64,000 nucleotides of DNA from Christiangramia sabulilitoris (GCF_007050985.1 NZ_VHSF01000004.1:27527-91526); one strand, 5' to 3'; shown: positions 26,933 to 35,683, numbered from the stretch's first letter. Translations and numbers: made by a program. The notes: generated by a model not told the origin, from the letters alone.

Positions 26933-27397
26933 ATGGCAGAATTTAATTTAACCATTAATGGTAAGAACCTTTCGGTTGACGTCGATCCCAAAACTCCTTT
27001 GCTTTGGGTTTTAAGAGACCATCTCAAAATGGTTGGAACAAAATATGGCTGCGGAATTGCTCAATGCGGAGCCTGTACAGTGCATTTTAATGGTTCTGCT
27101 GTGAGATCATGCCAGTTGCCCATTTCATCGGCTGCCGGTAACGAGATAACGACTATCGAGGGACTTTCTGAAAACGGGGATCATCCCGTGCAAAAGGCCT
27201 GGCTGGAACATGATGTTCCCCAGTGTGGTTATTGCCAGGCGGGACAGATCATGTCGGCTTCAGCTTTGCTTAAAAAGAATCCGAGTCCTAGTGATGAAGA
27301 AATCGAAAATGCCATGAATGGTAACATTTGCCGCTGCGGAACCTATACCAGAATTAAGGCTGCTATCAAAACAGCTTCAGATTCCCAAATAGCCTAA
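26933..27397 (+). CDS. iorA: 2Fe-2S subunit of an isoquinoline 1-oxidoreductase-type molybdenum hydroxylase
   Basis: 154 residues. The N-terminal plant-type 2Fe-2S cluster uses C40, C45, C48 and C60 ([14 protein letters not shown]). The C-terminal helical cluster uses C98, C101, C133 and C135 ([19 protein letters not shown]). This is the standard small electron-transfer subunit of the xanthine-oxidase family. No Tat signal is visible, so it may be carried out of the cytoplasm by its partner, or stay inside. The large subunit starts 26 bases later. The two-gene form without an FAD subunit is that of isoquinoline 1-oxidoreductase and related aldehyde dehydrogenases, which pass electrons to a non-NAD acceptor. 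Confidence 0.9.
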   Translation: MAEFNLTINGKNLSVDVDPKTPLLWVLRDHLKMVGTKYGCGIAQCGACTVHFNGSAVRSCQLPISSAAGNEITTIEGLSENGDHPVQKAWLEHDVPQCGYCQAGQIMSASALLKKNPSPSDEEIENAMNGNICRCGTYTRIKAAIKTASDSQIA

Positions 27398-27423
27398 TCT
27401 TAGTTGAATTTAAATCGAGAAAA

Positions 27424-29700
27424 ATGAGTAAAGTAAAAACAGGAATAGGCAGAAGATCTTTTATAAAAAGCGTTGGAGTTGCCAGTGGCGGATTGATCAT
27501 CGGTTTCAACTGGCTGGCGTGTAAAAGAGCTACAGAAGAAGGTGGAGAAGAAATGGCCATGCAAATGCCAGATGAGTGGTTCGAGCTTAACGGTTATCTG
27601 AAAATAGGCGATAATGGAATTGTTACCATCTATTCTCCAAATCCTGAAATTGGTCAGAACGTAAAGACCTCCATGCCCATGATCGTGGCAGAAGAACTTG
27701 ACGTGGATTGGAATAATGTCATCGTAGAACAAGCACCCCTAAATACTGATATTTTCACCAGGCAGCTTGCCGGTGGTAGTCAGTCTATCCGTCAGGGTTG
27801 GGAATCTTTGAGAACCGCTGGAGCGACAGCCAGACAGATGCTTCTTACCGCTGCTGCTAAACAATGGGAAGTTCCGGTTTCTGAACTAACTGTTGAAGAA
27901 GGAGTGATAAAACATAAGGGAAGTGATAAGACCATGGGATACGGCGAGATCGCGAAAGCCGCCGCCCAGGTTGAAGTTCCGGAAGAAGTAGAATTAAAGG
28001 ATAATGACAATTTCAAAATAATAGGTACTTCCCGAAAGAATGTAGACGCGAAGAAAATTGTGACCGGGCAGCCTCTTTATGGCCTGGATACTTATAAAGA
28101 CGGAATGCTCATCGCGATGCTGGTACAACCACCTGCATTCGGGATGGAGTTCAAATCCATGGATTCCGATAAGGTAAAAGAAATGCCCGGTATCGTTGAC
28201 GTTTTTACCATAGATACCTATCCGGAGGATATGGAAAAAGAATGGAGCGATGTGGCAGCCTTTTCAAAACTTGTGGTGGTTGTAGGTGAGTCTACCTGGC
28301 AGGTGATGCAGGCTAAGAAAGAATTAAAGGTAGAATGGGACCTGAACCCAAAATTGACCGAACAGATACAGATTCTGGAAAAATCTGCTGGAATGGCTGG
28401 AGCAACCGGACTCGAAAGCAGTGATATCCATAATACGCTGATGGCTGAGGTAGGGGAGAAAAAATCTGAAGTGGTAAGAAAGGATGGCGAACCGGAAAAA
28501 GCATTTAAAAATGCCGCCAGGGTTATCGAGCGTTCTTATACCTGCCCGTTCCTTGCGCATAATTGCATGGAACCTATGAACTTTTTCGCCGATGTTACCA
28601 GTGATAAGGCCTTGTTATTAGGACCTATTCAAACACCTGAATATGCCGAAAAGAGTGTAAATAAACGCCTTGGCTTCGACCTTGAAGATATAGATATACA
28701 GATGACAAGAATGGGAGGTGGTTTTGGCCGTAGACTTTATGGTCACTTCCTGGTGGAAGCTGCCGTCATTTCTCAGAAAATGGGGAAACCTATCAAACTT
28801 GTCTATTCCCGTGAAGATGATATGACCAATGGTGTATATCGCCCGGCTTATCATGTAAAATACCGAGCTGCGCTGGATGCGAACAATAAGTTAACTGCTT
28901 TTCATGTGAATGCAGGAGGAATTCCGGAAAGTCCGCTTTTCGCCAATCGTTTCCCTGCAGGAGCTATCGACAATTATCTTGCAGAAAGCTGGAGTCTTGA
29001 ATCAAATATTTCAACAGGAGCTTTCAGAGCTCCACGTTCAAATTTCATTGCGGGGGCAGAGCAGTCATTTTTAGATGAACTGGCAGAGGAAATGGGGCAG
29101 GACCCAATTCAGTTCAGGCTGGATATGCTAAAACGGGCAGAATCTGATCCTGTTGGTGAAGAGAATGATTATGATGCTAAAAGATATGCCGGTGTACTGA
29201 AGGTCGCCAGGGATAGATCTGGATGGAATAATGGAAGTTCTTCTCAAAGTCGTGGAGTTTCGGCATATTACTGCCATAATTCTTACGTGGCACAGATCCT
29301 TGACATGACGATAAAAAATAATGAACCTTTGATAGATAAGGTCACCTGTGTGGTAGATTGTGGAATCGTGGTGAATCCAGATGCCGCTAAAAATATGGTG
29401 GAAGGTGGGACCATCGATGGAATTGGCCACGCTCTTTATAGCGAAATAACCTTTAAAGATGGAGCGCCTCAGAAAAGCAATTTCGACACTTATAATCTAA
29501 TTCGTCACAAACAGGCACCGAAAAAGATCGATGTGCATTTTATAGATAATGGTGTAGATCCTACCGGTCTGGGAGAGCCGCCATTTCCTCCTGTTCAGGG
29601 AGCTTTGGCTAATGCTCTTTATAAAGCGACCGGAAAAAGATTCTATAAACAACCTTTTGTCAATGAATTGAAAAATGCGGGTAGCGATTTGAAAACCTAA
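27424..29700 (+). CDS. iorB: Molybdopterin-binding subunit of an isoquinoline 1-oxidoreductase-type hydroxylase, Tat-exported
   Basis: 758 residues. A twin-arginine motif (GRRSFIKS, R10-R11) precedes a hydrophobic stretch ending WLAC, where C33 may be a lipobox cysteine. The enzyme is then a Tat-dependent lipoprotein facing the periplasm. The body is that of the xanthine-dehydrogenase large subunit in its IorB form: ARQLAGGS-like RQLAGGSQSIRQGW, MGGGFGRRLYG, STGAFRAPRSN, and the catalytic glutamate in GLGEPP near the C-terminus. It hydroxylates an aldehyde or N-heterocycle. It is followed 15 bases later by the ModE-like regulator and the cofactor genes. True substrate unknown. Confidence 0.9.
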   Translation: MSKVKTGIGRRSFIKSVGVASGGLIIGFNWLACKRATEEGGEEMAMQMPDEWFELNGYLKIGDNGIVTIYSPNPEIGQNVKTSMPMIVAEELDVDWNNVIVEQAPLNTDIFTRQLAGGSQSIRQGWESLRTAGATARQMLLTAAAKQWEVPVSELTVEEGVIKHKGSDKTMGYGEIAKAAAQVEVPEEVELKDNDNFKIIGTSRKNVDAKKIVTGQPLYGLDTYKDGMLIAMLVQPPAFGMEFKSMDSDKVKEMPGIVDVFTIDTYPEDMEKEWSDVAAFSKLVVVVGESTWQVMQAKKELKVEWDLNPKLTEQIQILEKSAGMAGATGLESSDIHNTLMAEVGEKKSEVVRKDGEPEKAFKNAARVIERSYTCPFLAHNCMEPMNFFADVTSDKALLLGPIQTPEYAEKSVNKRLGFDLEDIDIQMTRMGGGFGRRLYGHFLVEAAVISQKMGKPIKLVYSREDDMTNGVYRPAYHVKYRAALDANNKLTAFHVNAGGIPESPLFANRFPAGAIDNYLAESWSLESNISTGAFRAPRSNFIAGAEQSFLDELAEEMGQDPIQFRLDMLKRAESDPVGEENDYDAKRYAGVLKVARDRSGWNNGSSSQSRGVSAYYCHNSYVAQILDMTIKNNEPLIDKVTCVVDCGIVVNPDAAKNMVEGGTIDGIGHALYSEITFKDGAPQKSNFDTYNLIRHKQAPKKIDVHFIDNGVDPTGLGEPPFPPVQGALANALYKATGKRFYKQPFVNELKNAGSDLKT

Positions 29701-29715
29701 CAGATCCTTTCAATT

Positions 29716-30054
29716 ATGAAAAAGATCAAAGTTAAATGTTGGGTTGAAGATGAAGGAGAGAAGTTTTATGGTCCCGGGCCTAACGAACTTTTGAAAAGAA
29801 TACAGGAAGAAGGATCTCTTTCCAGGGCGGCTAGTAAGATGGAAATGTCCTATAAAAAAGCCTGGGAATTGGTGCAAAGGTTGAATCAGCATGCTGAAGA
29901 ACCTTTGGTTATTCTGAAAAAAGGAGGCCAGCACGGTGGAGGAGCAGAAGTCACTCCACAGGGTTTGGAAATAATGCGAGAGTTCGAGAATTTACAGAGA
30001 AAGATCGCTGAACTGGTAGAACAGCAAACCGATCTGATCAAAGTTTTAAAATAA
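29716..30054 (+). CDS. ModE-like winged-helix molybdate-responsive regulator (N-terminal domain only)
   Basis: 112 residues: a LysR-like winged helix of the ModE type (FYGPGPNELLKRIQEEGSLSRAASKMEMSYKKAWELVQRLN, shown here only as the helix pair SLSRAASKMEMSYKKAWELV). After it come GGQHGGGAEVTPQG and a helical tail. The molybdate-binding TOBE (MOP) domains of E. coli ModE are missing, as in many short ModE homologues. It lies between the hydroxylase and the cofactor operon, so it probably tunes both to molybdenum supply or cofactor demand. A hairpin separates it from the next gene. Confidence 0.85.
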   Translation: MKKIKVKCWVEDEGEKFYGPGPNELLKRIQEEGSLSRAASKMEMSYKKAWELVQRLNQHAEEPLVILKKGGQHGGGAEVTPQGLEIMREFENLQRKIAELVEQQTDLIKVLK

Positions 30055-30057
30055 AAA

Positions 30058-30088
30058 TTTAAGGCTTCGGATAGTCCTGAGCCTTAAA
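30058..30088 (+). terminator. Hairpin between the ModE-like gene and the cofactor operon
   Basis: TTTAAGGCT (30058-30066) pairs with AGCCTTAAA (30080-30088), with a possible inner GGA-TCC pairing. No T-run follows, so it may be a partial terminator or an mRNA processing or stability element rather than a full stop. Confidence 0.45.
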
Positions 30089-30127
30089 TGTTAAATGGCG
30101 ATATATACGTTTATACATAACGCTTAA

Positions 30128-31282
30128 ATGGCAGTAAAAAAGAAAATATATCTGGATTATAATGCAACCACACCAGCTGATCAACGGGTGGTTGAAGCGA
30201 TGTTACCTTATTTTACCGAGAAATTCGGGAATGCCAGTAGTGATCATGTTTTTGGGTGGGATGCCAATGAAGCTGTTGAAAATTCCAGGGAACAGGTCGC
30301 CAGATTGATAAACTGTAAGCCAACCGGAATTACTTTTACTTCAGGCGCTACCGAAGCAGCAAATCTGGCACTTTTCGGTTTTTGTAAAAGGAACAGGTCA
30401 GAAGGAAATCATATTATAACCTGTAAAACCGAGCATAAAGCCATTCTGGATACTTTAAAAGCTCTGGAAAATGAAGGTTTTGAAGTTACTTATCTAGATG
30501 TAGATTTTCAAGGGAATATTGATCTTAGCGAACTGGAAAGATCTATTACTTCAGAAACGATTCTGGTTTGCCTGATGCTGGCAAATAATGAAACCGGGCT
30601 GATTCATCCTATGCATGACATCGAAAAAATTGTTCATTCAAAAGGAGTTAAGCTAATGAGTGATATTACCCAGGCTGTGGGTAAAATACCTGTTGATCTC
30701 AAAGCACTAAATATAGATATGGCGATCTTCTCTTCTCATAAGATCTATGGACCAAAAGGCGTTGGTGCTCTATATATCAACAAGAAAAATAAGATCGAAA
30801 TTGAACCTCAGGTTTTTGGAGGGGGACAGGAAAAAGGATTGCGCCCGGGAACCCTGAATGTTCCGGGTATCATAGGATTTGGAAAGGCTGCCGAAATTGC
30901 TTTTTCTGAAATGGAAGAAGAGTCAGTAAGAATCTCGAAACTCAGAGATAAACTGGAAGGACTTTTAATGGAATCAGGTTCTTGTAGAATTAATTCCAGG
31001 ACTGCTGAACGGTTGCCAAACACGACCAATATCTCCTTTGAGAATATTGACGGTAACCAACTTCTCAGGAAATTGAATAGCCTGGCGATTTCACGTGGGT
31101 CGGCCTGTACGTCCAATACTATTGAACCTTCCCATGTTTTAAAAGCCATGGGCTTAAACGATGAACAGGCATTATCTTCTCTACGTATCAGTTTAGGAAG
31201 AAATACCAGCCTTTCAGACATCGAATTTGCAGCCGAAGAAATAAAGAATACTGTGAACAAGTTAAAAAGAGCAGTGGTATGA
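30128..31282 (+). CDS. Cysteine desulfurase (IscS/NifS-like) of the molybdenum cofactor operon
   Basis: 384 residues, PLP fold type I. The PLP lysine is K205 in FSSHKIYGPKG and the active cysteine is C327 in RGSACTSN, on a short loop as in group I enzymes. The N-terminus IYLDYNATTPADQRV is standard. It releases sulfur from cysteine. Its place at the head of the cofactor operon, overlapping xdhC by 4 bases, argues for a dedicated sulfur donor. It could supply the MoaD thiocarboxylate (through the rhodanese tail of MoeB) or the sulfido ligand inserted by XdhC. Both roles are known for other desulfurases; which applies here is open. Confidence 0.9.
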   Translation: MAVKKKIYLDYNATTPADQRVVEAMLPYFTEKFGNASSDHVFGWDANEAVENSREQVARLINCKPTGITFTSGATEAANLALFGFCKRNRSEGNHIITCKTEHKAILDTLKALENEGFEVTYLDVDFQGNIDLSELERSITSETILVCLMLANNETGLIHPMHDIEKIVHSKGVKLMSDITQAVGKIPVDLKALNIDMAIFSSHKIYGPKGVGALYINKKNKIEIEPQVFGGGQEKGLRPGTLNVPGIIGFGKAAEIAFSEMEEESVRISKLRDKLEGLLMESGSCRINSRTAERLPNTTNISFENIDGNQLLRKLNSLAISRGSACTSNTIEPSHVLKAMGLNDEQALSSLRISLGRNTSLSDIEFAAEEIKNTVNKLKRAVV

Positions 31283-32433
31283 AAGAACTGGATGCAATTA
31301 TAAATCAATATGAACTTCTGAAAAATGAAGGGACGCAAAGCGTTCTGGCTACCGTGGTTCATGTGGAGGGATCATCCTACCGTAGAGCCGGTTCCCGCAT
31401 GCTTGTAGATGAATTCGGGAATATAACAGGTGCCATAAGTGGCGGGTGTCTGGAAGGAGACGCTTTGCGAAAGGCACTGCATGCCTTGCACCAGCAAAAA
31501 AATAAACTCATCACTTATGATACCAGTGATGAAGATGACGCGATAATTGGAGCCCAGTTGGGTTGTAACGGGATCATCCAGGTGCTTTTTGAACCTTTAG
31601 ATTATCAGGATCAAATGAATCCCTGCGAATTGCTGAAAAAGGTGATCGCTCAAAAGGATCCTTTGGCAATCGTAGTACAGTTTAATCTTGATAAAACAAA
31701 AGAGCAGTATGGAACTTCCCTGATGATTGATGAAAAATCAACTTTTTGGGGTAAGAAACCGGAACAAGAATTACTGGAACAAATTCTGGAACAATCTCAA
31801 TTGGTTTTGAAGGAAAACCACTCAGTTTTTGCGGAGCTATCATTACAAAAAGAGACTTGTCATATTTTTATTCAGAATTATCAGCCTCCGGTAAAGCTCA
31901 TTATTGTTGGAGCCGGCAATGATGCCCAGATACTTGCACAACAAGCCGATCTGCTTGGCTGGGATGTGATCGTGACCGATGGCAGGCCCACTCACGCTAA
32001 TAAAGAACGTTTTACCAGTTCCTGCCAGGTGATAGTCTCAAAGCCTGGGGAAACACTGCAAAATATAGAAATAGATCAGCGTAGTTGTTTTGTACTGATG
32101 AGTCATAATTATAATTATGATCTCGCAGTTTTAAAACTATTGCTTGAAGAACAGAAGATCCCTTATATCGGGATCCTTGGTCCTTTGAAGAAGTACCAGA
32201 GAATGCAGGATGATCTCAAGGAGGAAGGATTTGAATTAAAAGATGAGATTCTGAAAAAGATCCATGCTCCGGTAGGTCTGGAAATTGGGGCAGAAACGCC
32301 GGCAGAGATCGGATTATCAATCTTATCTGAAATCCAATCGGTGCTAACAGGAAAAAGTGCCAGACCACTTAAGGAGAAGTCAACGCCAATTCATGAAAAA
32401 AATAATTCTCAGTTTAAGGAAATAAAGATTTGA
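31279..32433 (+). CDS. xdhC: XdhC/CoxI-family molybdenum hydroxylase maturation factor
   Basis: 384 residues. The N-terminal XdhC_CoxI domain holds GSSYRRAGSRMLVDE and ISGGCLEGD; the C-terminal Rossmann domain holds IIVGAGNDAQILAQQADLLG and LMSHNYNYD. XdhC-type proteins bind the cofactor, promote its sulfuration and insert it into xanthine-oxidase-family enzymes such as the two flanking ones. The gene overlaps the desulfurase before it and the nucleotidyltransferase after it by 4 bases each. The desulfurase beside it fits the known need for a persulfide donor. A charged tail of about 30 residues follows the Rossmann domain. Confidence 0.9.
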   Translation: MKELDAIINQYELLKNEGTQSVLATVVHVEGSSYRRAGSRMLVDEFGNITGAISGGCLEGDALRKALHALHQQKNKLITYDTSDEDDAIIGAQLGCNGIIQVLFEPLDYQDQMNPCELLKKVIAQKDPLAIVVQFNLDKTKEQYGTSLMIDEKSTFWGKKPEQELLEQILEQSQLVLKENHSVFAELSLQKETCHIFIQNYQPPVKLIIVGAGNDAQILAQQADLLGWDVIVTDGRPTHANKERFTSSCQVIVSKPGETLQNIEIDQRSCFVLMSHNYNYDLAVLKLLLEEQKIPYIGILGPLKKYQRMQDDLKEEGFELKDEILKKIHAPVGLEIGAETPAEIGLSILSEIQSVLTGKSARPLKEKSTPIHEKNNSQFKEIKI

Positions 32434-33038
32434 GAAATAATGTGAAAATAGGAGTTGTGATTCTTGCTGCCGGTTCTTCGAGTCGGCTAGGGTATCCTAA
32501 GCAATTGGTGGATTTCAAAGGAAAACCAATGCTGCAACATATTATAGATGTGGCAGATTCTTTTGAATTTGGAACCGAAGTGCTGGTCCTTGGTGCCGCT
32601 GCGAAAGAAATAAAAGATAAGATCGAACCGAAAAAGTTTGAAATCCTTTTTAATCAAAACTGGCAGGAGGGAATGGCTTCAAGTATCAGGGCAGGTCTGG
32701 AGAAGTCTTTGGAAAAGGAGAAAGACCTGGAACATTTACTTATTCTGCTTTCAGATCAGCCGTTTGTAAGTAAGCAAAGAATTGATGCTCTGATAAAGGA
32801 ACAATTAGCCAGTAACAGTGAGGCTACTTTTTCAGAATATGATGAGGATGTTGGTGTTCCTGCGATTTTTTCAAGTTCGGTTTTCCCGTATTTGAAAGAA
32901 CTGAAAGGAGATCATGGAGCTAAAAAATTGGTCTATGATAAGAAAATTCAGTTCCGGACGGTAAAATTTGAGAAAGGAAATTTTGATGTGGATACTAAAG
33001 AAGATGTGGAATTATTAAAGAAGCTAGAGAAAGAATGA
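32430..33038 (+). CDS. mocA: Molybdenum cofactor nucleotidyltransferase (MocA/MobA-like)
   Basis: 202 residues with the nucleotide-binding signature LAAGSSSRLGYPKQL, metal-site LLSDQPFV and GVPAIFSS. These features fit the MocA branch (CTP, making MCD for xanthine-oxidase-family enzymes) better than MobA (GTP). That choice is mainly from context, since both flanking enzymes are hydroxylases that use the cytosine form in E. coli PaoABC. The start is TTG at 32430, giving a 4-base TTGA overlap with xdhC; a GTG at 32442 is an alternative. Its stop overlaps moaD by 4 bases. Confidence 0.85.
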   Translation: MRNNVKIGVVILAAGSSSRLGYPKQLVDFKGKPMLQHIIDVADSFEFGTEVLVLGAAAKEIKDKIEPKKFEILFNQNWQEGMASSIRAGLEKSLEKEKDLEHLLILLSDQPFVSKQRIDALIKEQLASNSEATFSEYDEDVGVPAIFSSSVFPYLKELKGDHGAKKLVYDKKIQFRTVKFEKGNFDVDTKEDVELLKKLEKE

Positions 33039-33271
33039 AAGTGACGGTAAAATATTTTGGAATGATCGCTGAATCTGCGGGTAGAACCGAAGAGGTTCTG
33101 GATGTTGTTTCAGGAACATCGGCTATAGAGCTGAAAGATCAGCAGGTTCAGAAATACCAGATCCAGGATCCTGAATCTATACAGCTTGCGGTGAACCAGA
33201 ATTTAGATAACAAAGTAGAATTAAATGAAGGCGATGAGGTGGCATTTTTACCACCATTCGCAGGTGGATAA
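33035..33271 (+). CDS. moaD: Molybdopterin synthase sulfur carrier subunit
   Basis: 78 residues, a ubiquitin-like beta-grasp protein starting KVTVKYFGMIAESAG and ending FLPPFAGG. The exposed C-terminal Gly-Gly is adenylated by MoeB and turned into a thiocarboxylate that delivers the dithiolene sulfurs. It overlaps mocA by 4 bases and moeB by 1 (TAATG), which keeps donor and activating enzyme in step. Length and terminal motif match the family exactly. Confidence 0.93.
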   Translation: MKVTVKYFGMIAESAGRTEEVLDVVSGTSAIELKDQQVQKYQIQDPESIQLAVNQNLDNKVELNEGDEVAFLPPFAGG

Positions 33272-34281
33272 TGAGATACGACCGACAAATAAAATTAGAT
33301 GAAGTTGGAGTTTCTGGTCAGGAAAAACTCCGCAATGCCAGTGTACTTATTGTTGGCGTTGGCGGATTGGGTTGTCCTGCCGCGCAATATCTCGTTGGCG
33401 CAGGAATTGGCAGGCTCGGGCTTATAGATCACGACCGGGTTTCACTTTCAAATCTTCATCGGCAGTTATTGTTTACCGAGAAGGATCTGGGAAAATCAAA
33501 AGCTGTGGTGGCGAAATCAAGACTTCAGCAGATCAATTCAGAAGTTGAAATTGATGTTTTTGAAGAACCTTTAAGTATAGATAATGCGGAAAACCTATTT
33601 CAGCTTTATGATATCATCCTTGATGGCACAGATAATTTTGAAACAAAATACCTGATCAACGATGCCTGTATTTTAATCGAAAAACCATGGGTCTATGCTT
33701 CGATCTATAAAAATGAAGGCCAGCTTTCGGTATTCAATTTTCAGGATGGACCTTCTTACCGATGTCTTTTTCCGAAGACCACCAGGCAGAATATAAGTTG
33801 TGAAGCAACCGGAGTACTTGGCGTTACCCCGGGGATCCTGGGAACCATGCAGGCCGCTGAAGTTTTAAAAATGATACTTGGTGCCGGAAATGTACTTTCA
33901 GGAAAATTAAAACTGGTTAATGTCTTATCTGGGCAGGATCAACTTTTAACTATTTCAAAGCGAGTAGAAGAGATAGAAAAGATCAAAAATGAAGGAATTA
34001 TTCCCGTTAGAATAGAATGCAAAATTTCTGATGAGTCAAAGCTCTACCTGGATATCCGGGAAATATTCGAACAACCTAGGGTCAATTCTGGAAAAGTTCT
34101 TCAAATTCCGCTTAGCGAGCTGGAAGACCGTTTAGAAGAAATTCCGAAGCAGGAAGAGGTACTGGTTTTTTGCCAGTCGGGAAAAAGAAGCAAGAAAGTA
34201 GTGGATTTATTAAAAGCACAATTCGAATTCAATAATCTTATAAATGTTGAAGGAGGAGTTGAAACGATAATCGATGGATAA
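33271..34281 (+). CDS. moeB: MoaD-activating E1-like enzyme with C-terminal rhodanese domain
   Basis: 336 residues. The adenylating domain (about 1-235) has VLIVGVGGLGCPAAQYL (nucleotide loop), DHDRVSLSNLHRQ, DGTDNFETKYLIND and CEATGVLGVTPG. The C-terminal domain (about 255-336) is rhodanese-like, with active-site loop CQSGKRS. This MoeBR form combines adenylation of MoaD with sulfur transfer, as in eukaryotic MOCS3. The zinc CxxC pairs of E. coli MoeB are not visible. With the operon's cysteine desulfurase it forms a complete sulfur path to MoaD. ThiF of thiamine synthesis is the alternative reading, but the MoaD-MoaE setting argues for MoeB. Confidence 0.9.
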   Translation: MRYDRQIKLDEVGVSGQEKLRNASVLIVGVGGLGCPAAQYLVGAGIGRLGLIDHDRVSLSNLHRQLLFTEKDLGKSKAVVAKSRLQQINSEVEIDVFEEPLSIDNAENLFQLYDIILDGTDNFETKYLINDACILIEKPWVYASIYKNEGQLSVFNFQDGPSYRCLFPKTTRQNISCEATGVLGVTPGILGTMQAAEVLKMILGAGNVLSGKLKLVNVLSGQDQLLTISKRVEEIEKIKNEGIIPVRIECKISDESKLYLDIREIFEQPRVNSGKVLQIPLSELEDRLEEIPKQEEVLVFCQSGKRSKKVVDLLKAQFEFNNLINVEGGVETIIDG

Positions 34282-34287
34282 GAGGAG

Positions 34288-34323
34288 ACCCTGAGACAAT
34301 CCCGATAGCTATCGGGACAGGGT
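34288..34323. repeat. REP-like palindromic element inside the cofactor operon
   Basis: The core TCCCGATAGCTATCGGGA (34300-34317) is a perfect 18-base palindrome, enclosed by ACCCTG (34288-34293) and CAGGGT (34318-34323). It fills the only sizeable gap between moeB and moaE. Elements of this look are scattered between genes in many Bacteroidota. A single copy is seen here, so dispersion cannot be shown. It may stabilise or attenuate the mRNA. Confidence 0.65.
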
Positions 34324-34342
34324 GACGATAAAATAGAATTTA

Positions 34343-34786
34343 ATGGATAAGAAGAAACCAAAAAAAGTATTCGTTCAGGGCGCCATTCCGCCGGAAAAGA
34401 TCGCTAACTCCATTGCGAATCATCAGTCCAAAACCAATATTGGAGCACATAGTATTTTTCTGGGCCAGATCCGGGCAGATGAAATTGATGGGAAAACAGT
34501 GAGCGCCATTGATTATTCGGCTTATGAGGAAATGGCTGAAAATGTTTTTCATGAGATCAGGGAAGCGGCATTTTCGAAATTCGACATAACCTGTGCGCAT
34601 ATTTATCATAGCCTAGGTGAGGTTAAAACCGGAGAGATTTGTCTTTTCGTATTCACTTCTTCGGCGCATAGAAATATCGCCATTGAGGCCTGCATCTATT
34701 TTGTAGAAGAAATTAAGGCCAATGTGCCCATTTTCGGAAAAGAGATTTTCGAAGATGAAACTCATCAATGGAAAGTGAATAAATAG
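34343..34786 (+). CDS. moaE: Molybdopterin synthase catalytic subunit
   Basis: 147 residues. Family features are HSIFLGQIRADEIDG (the H-x-F-x-G-x-V/I-R motif), IDYSAYEEMAENVFHEI, IYHSLGEVKTGEI and FTSSAHR, then the late lysine region NVPIFGKEIFEDETHQWK. With MoaD it converts cyclic pyranopterin monophosphate to molybdopterin. It is separated from moeB by the palindromic repeat, and its stop directly abuts the moaC start with no gap. Confidence 0.92.
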   Translation: MDKKKPKKVFVQGAIPPEKIANSIANHQSKTNIGAHSIFLGQIRADEIDGKTVSAIDYSAYEEMAENVFHEIREAAFSKFDITCAHIYHSLGEVKTGEICLFVFTSSAHRNIAIEACIYFVEEIKANVPIFGKEIFEDETHQWKVNK

Positions 34787-35683
34787 ATGGTTGATATAAC
34801 GCATAAGATAACAACCCTTCGGGAAGCCACTGCCATTGCTGTGGTACGGACTTCAAGCGAGGAGACGATTAAAGCGATCAGGGAAAATAAGGTTCCGAAA
34901 GGGAATGTTTTTGAAATGGCGAAAGCCGCGGGATTACTGGGTGTAAAGAAAACACCTGAGTTGCTTCCGGACTGTCATCCGTTACCTATAGAATATACCG
35001 GAATTGAATACGAAATTAACGGACTTGAGATACAGATCTCGGTTAGGGTTAAAACGATCTACAAGACCGGAGTTGAGGTGGAGGCGATGCATGGCGCCAG
35101 TATTGTAGCGCTTACGATGTATGATATGCTGAAACCCATCGATAAAAATGTGGAGATCGGGTGCATCCGGCTTCAGAATAAAAAAGGAGGAAAATCATCT
35201 TTTAAAGTCAATTCTGAAGGCTTAAATGCAAAAATCGTGGTGTGTTCAGATACCATTTCAAAAGGTCAGGGAGAAGATAAAGCTGGAAAGGCGATCGCTT
35301 CAAAACTGAGAGAACAGGGAATTGAATCTGAAATTAGCATTATTCCCGATGAAGCCGAAGAAATAAGATCGGCGTTGAAAAATGCAAAAACGAATATGGT
35401 CATTTTCACAGGAGGAACAGGTGTAGGTCCTCGTGATGTAACTCCTGAAACCATAGAACCCTTGCTGGATCTTAAGTTAAAAGGGGTAGAGGAACAAATG
35501 AGAAATTATGGTCAGCAGCGGATGCCATATGCGATGTTATCAAGGTCTGTAGCCGGGATAATGGACGGAAAAGTGGTGCTGGCATTGCCAGGATCAACTA
35601 AAGGCGCAGCAGAATGCATGGATGCGATATTTCCGCATGTATTGCACGTTTTTAAAGTGATAGAAGGAAAAAGACATGATTGA
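34787..35683 (+). CDS. moaC: MoaC-MoaB fusion (cPMP synthase plus molybdopterin adenylyltransferase-like domain)
   Basis: 298 residues with two domains. Residues 1-140 are MoaC (VPKGNVFEMAKAAGLLGVKK, CHPLPI, YKTGVEVEAMHGASIVALTMYDM shortened to GVEVEAMHGA, KGGKS), which completes cyclic pyranopterin monophosphate with MoaA. Residues about 150-298 are a MoaB/MogA-type domain with CSDTISKGQGEDKAG, FTGGTGVGPRDVTPE and LPGSTKGAAECMD. That domain binds molybdopterin and adenylates it before metal insertion by MoeA. No separate mog gene is in the operon, so the fusion likely supplies that step. The stop overlaps moaA by 8 bases. MoaC-MoaB fusions are known in other bacteria. Confidence 0.92.
   Translation: MVDITHKITTLREATAIAVVRTSSEETIKAIRENKVPKGNVFEMAKAAGLLGVKKTPELLPDCHPLPIEYTGIEYEINGLEIQISVRVKTIYKTGVEVEAMHGASIVALTMYDMLKPIDKNVEIGCIRLQNKKGGKSSFKVNSEGLNAKIVVCSDTISKGQGEDKAGKAIASKLREQGIESEISIIPDEAEEIRSALKNAKTNMVIFTGGTGVGPRDVTPETIEPLLDLKLKGVEEQMRNYGQQRMPYAMLSRSVAGIMDGKVVLALPGSTKGAAECMDAIFPHVLHVFKVIEGKRHD

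Noticed and set aside
33271..34281. ThiF of thiamine synthesis
   Set aside because: Domain layout could fit, but the gene is coupled to moaD by a one-base overlap inside a complete molybdenum cofactor operon with no thiamine genes.
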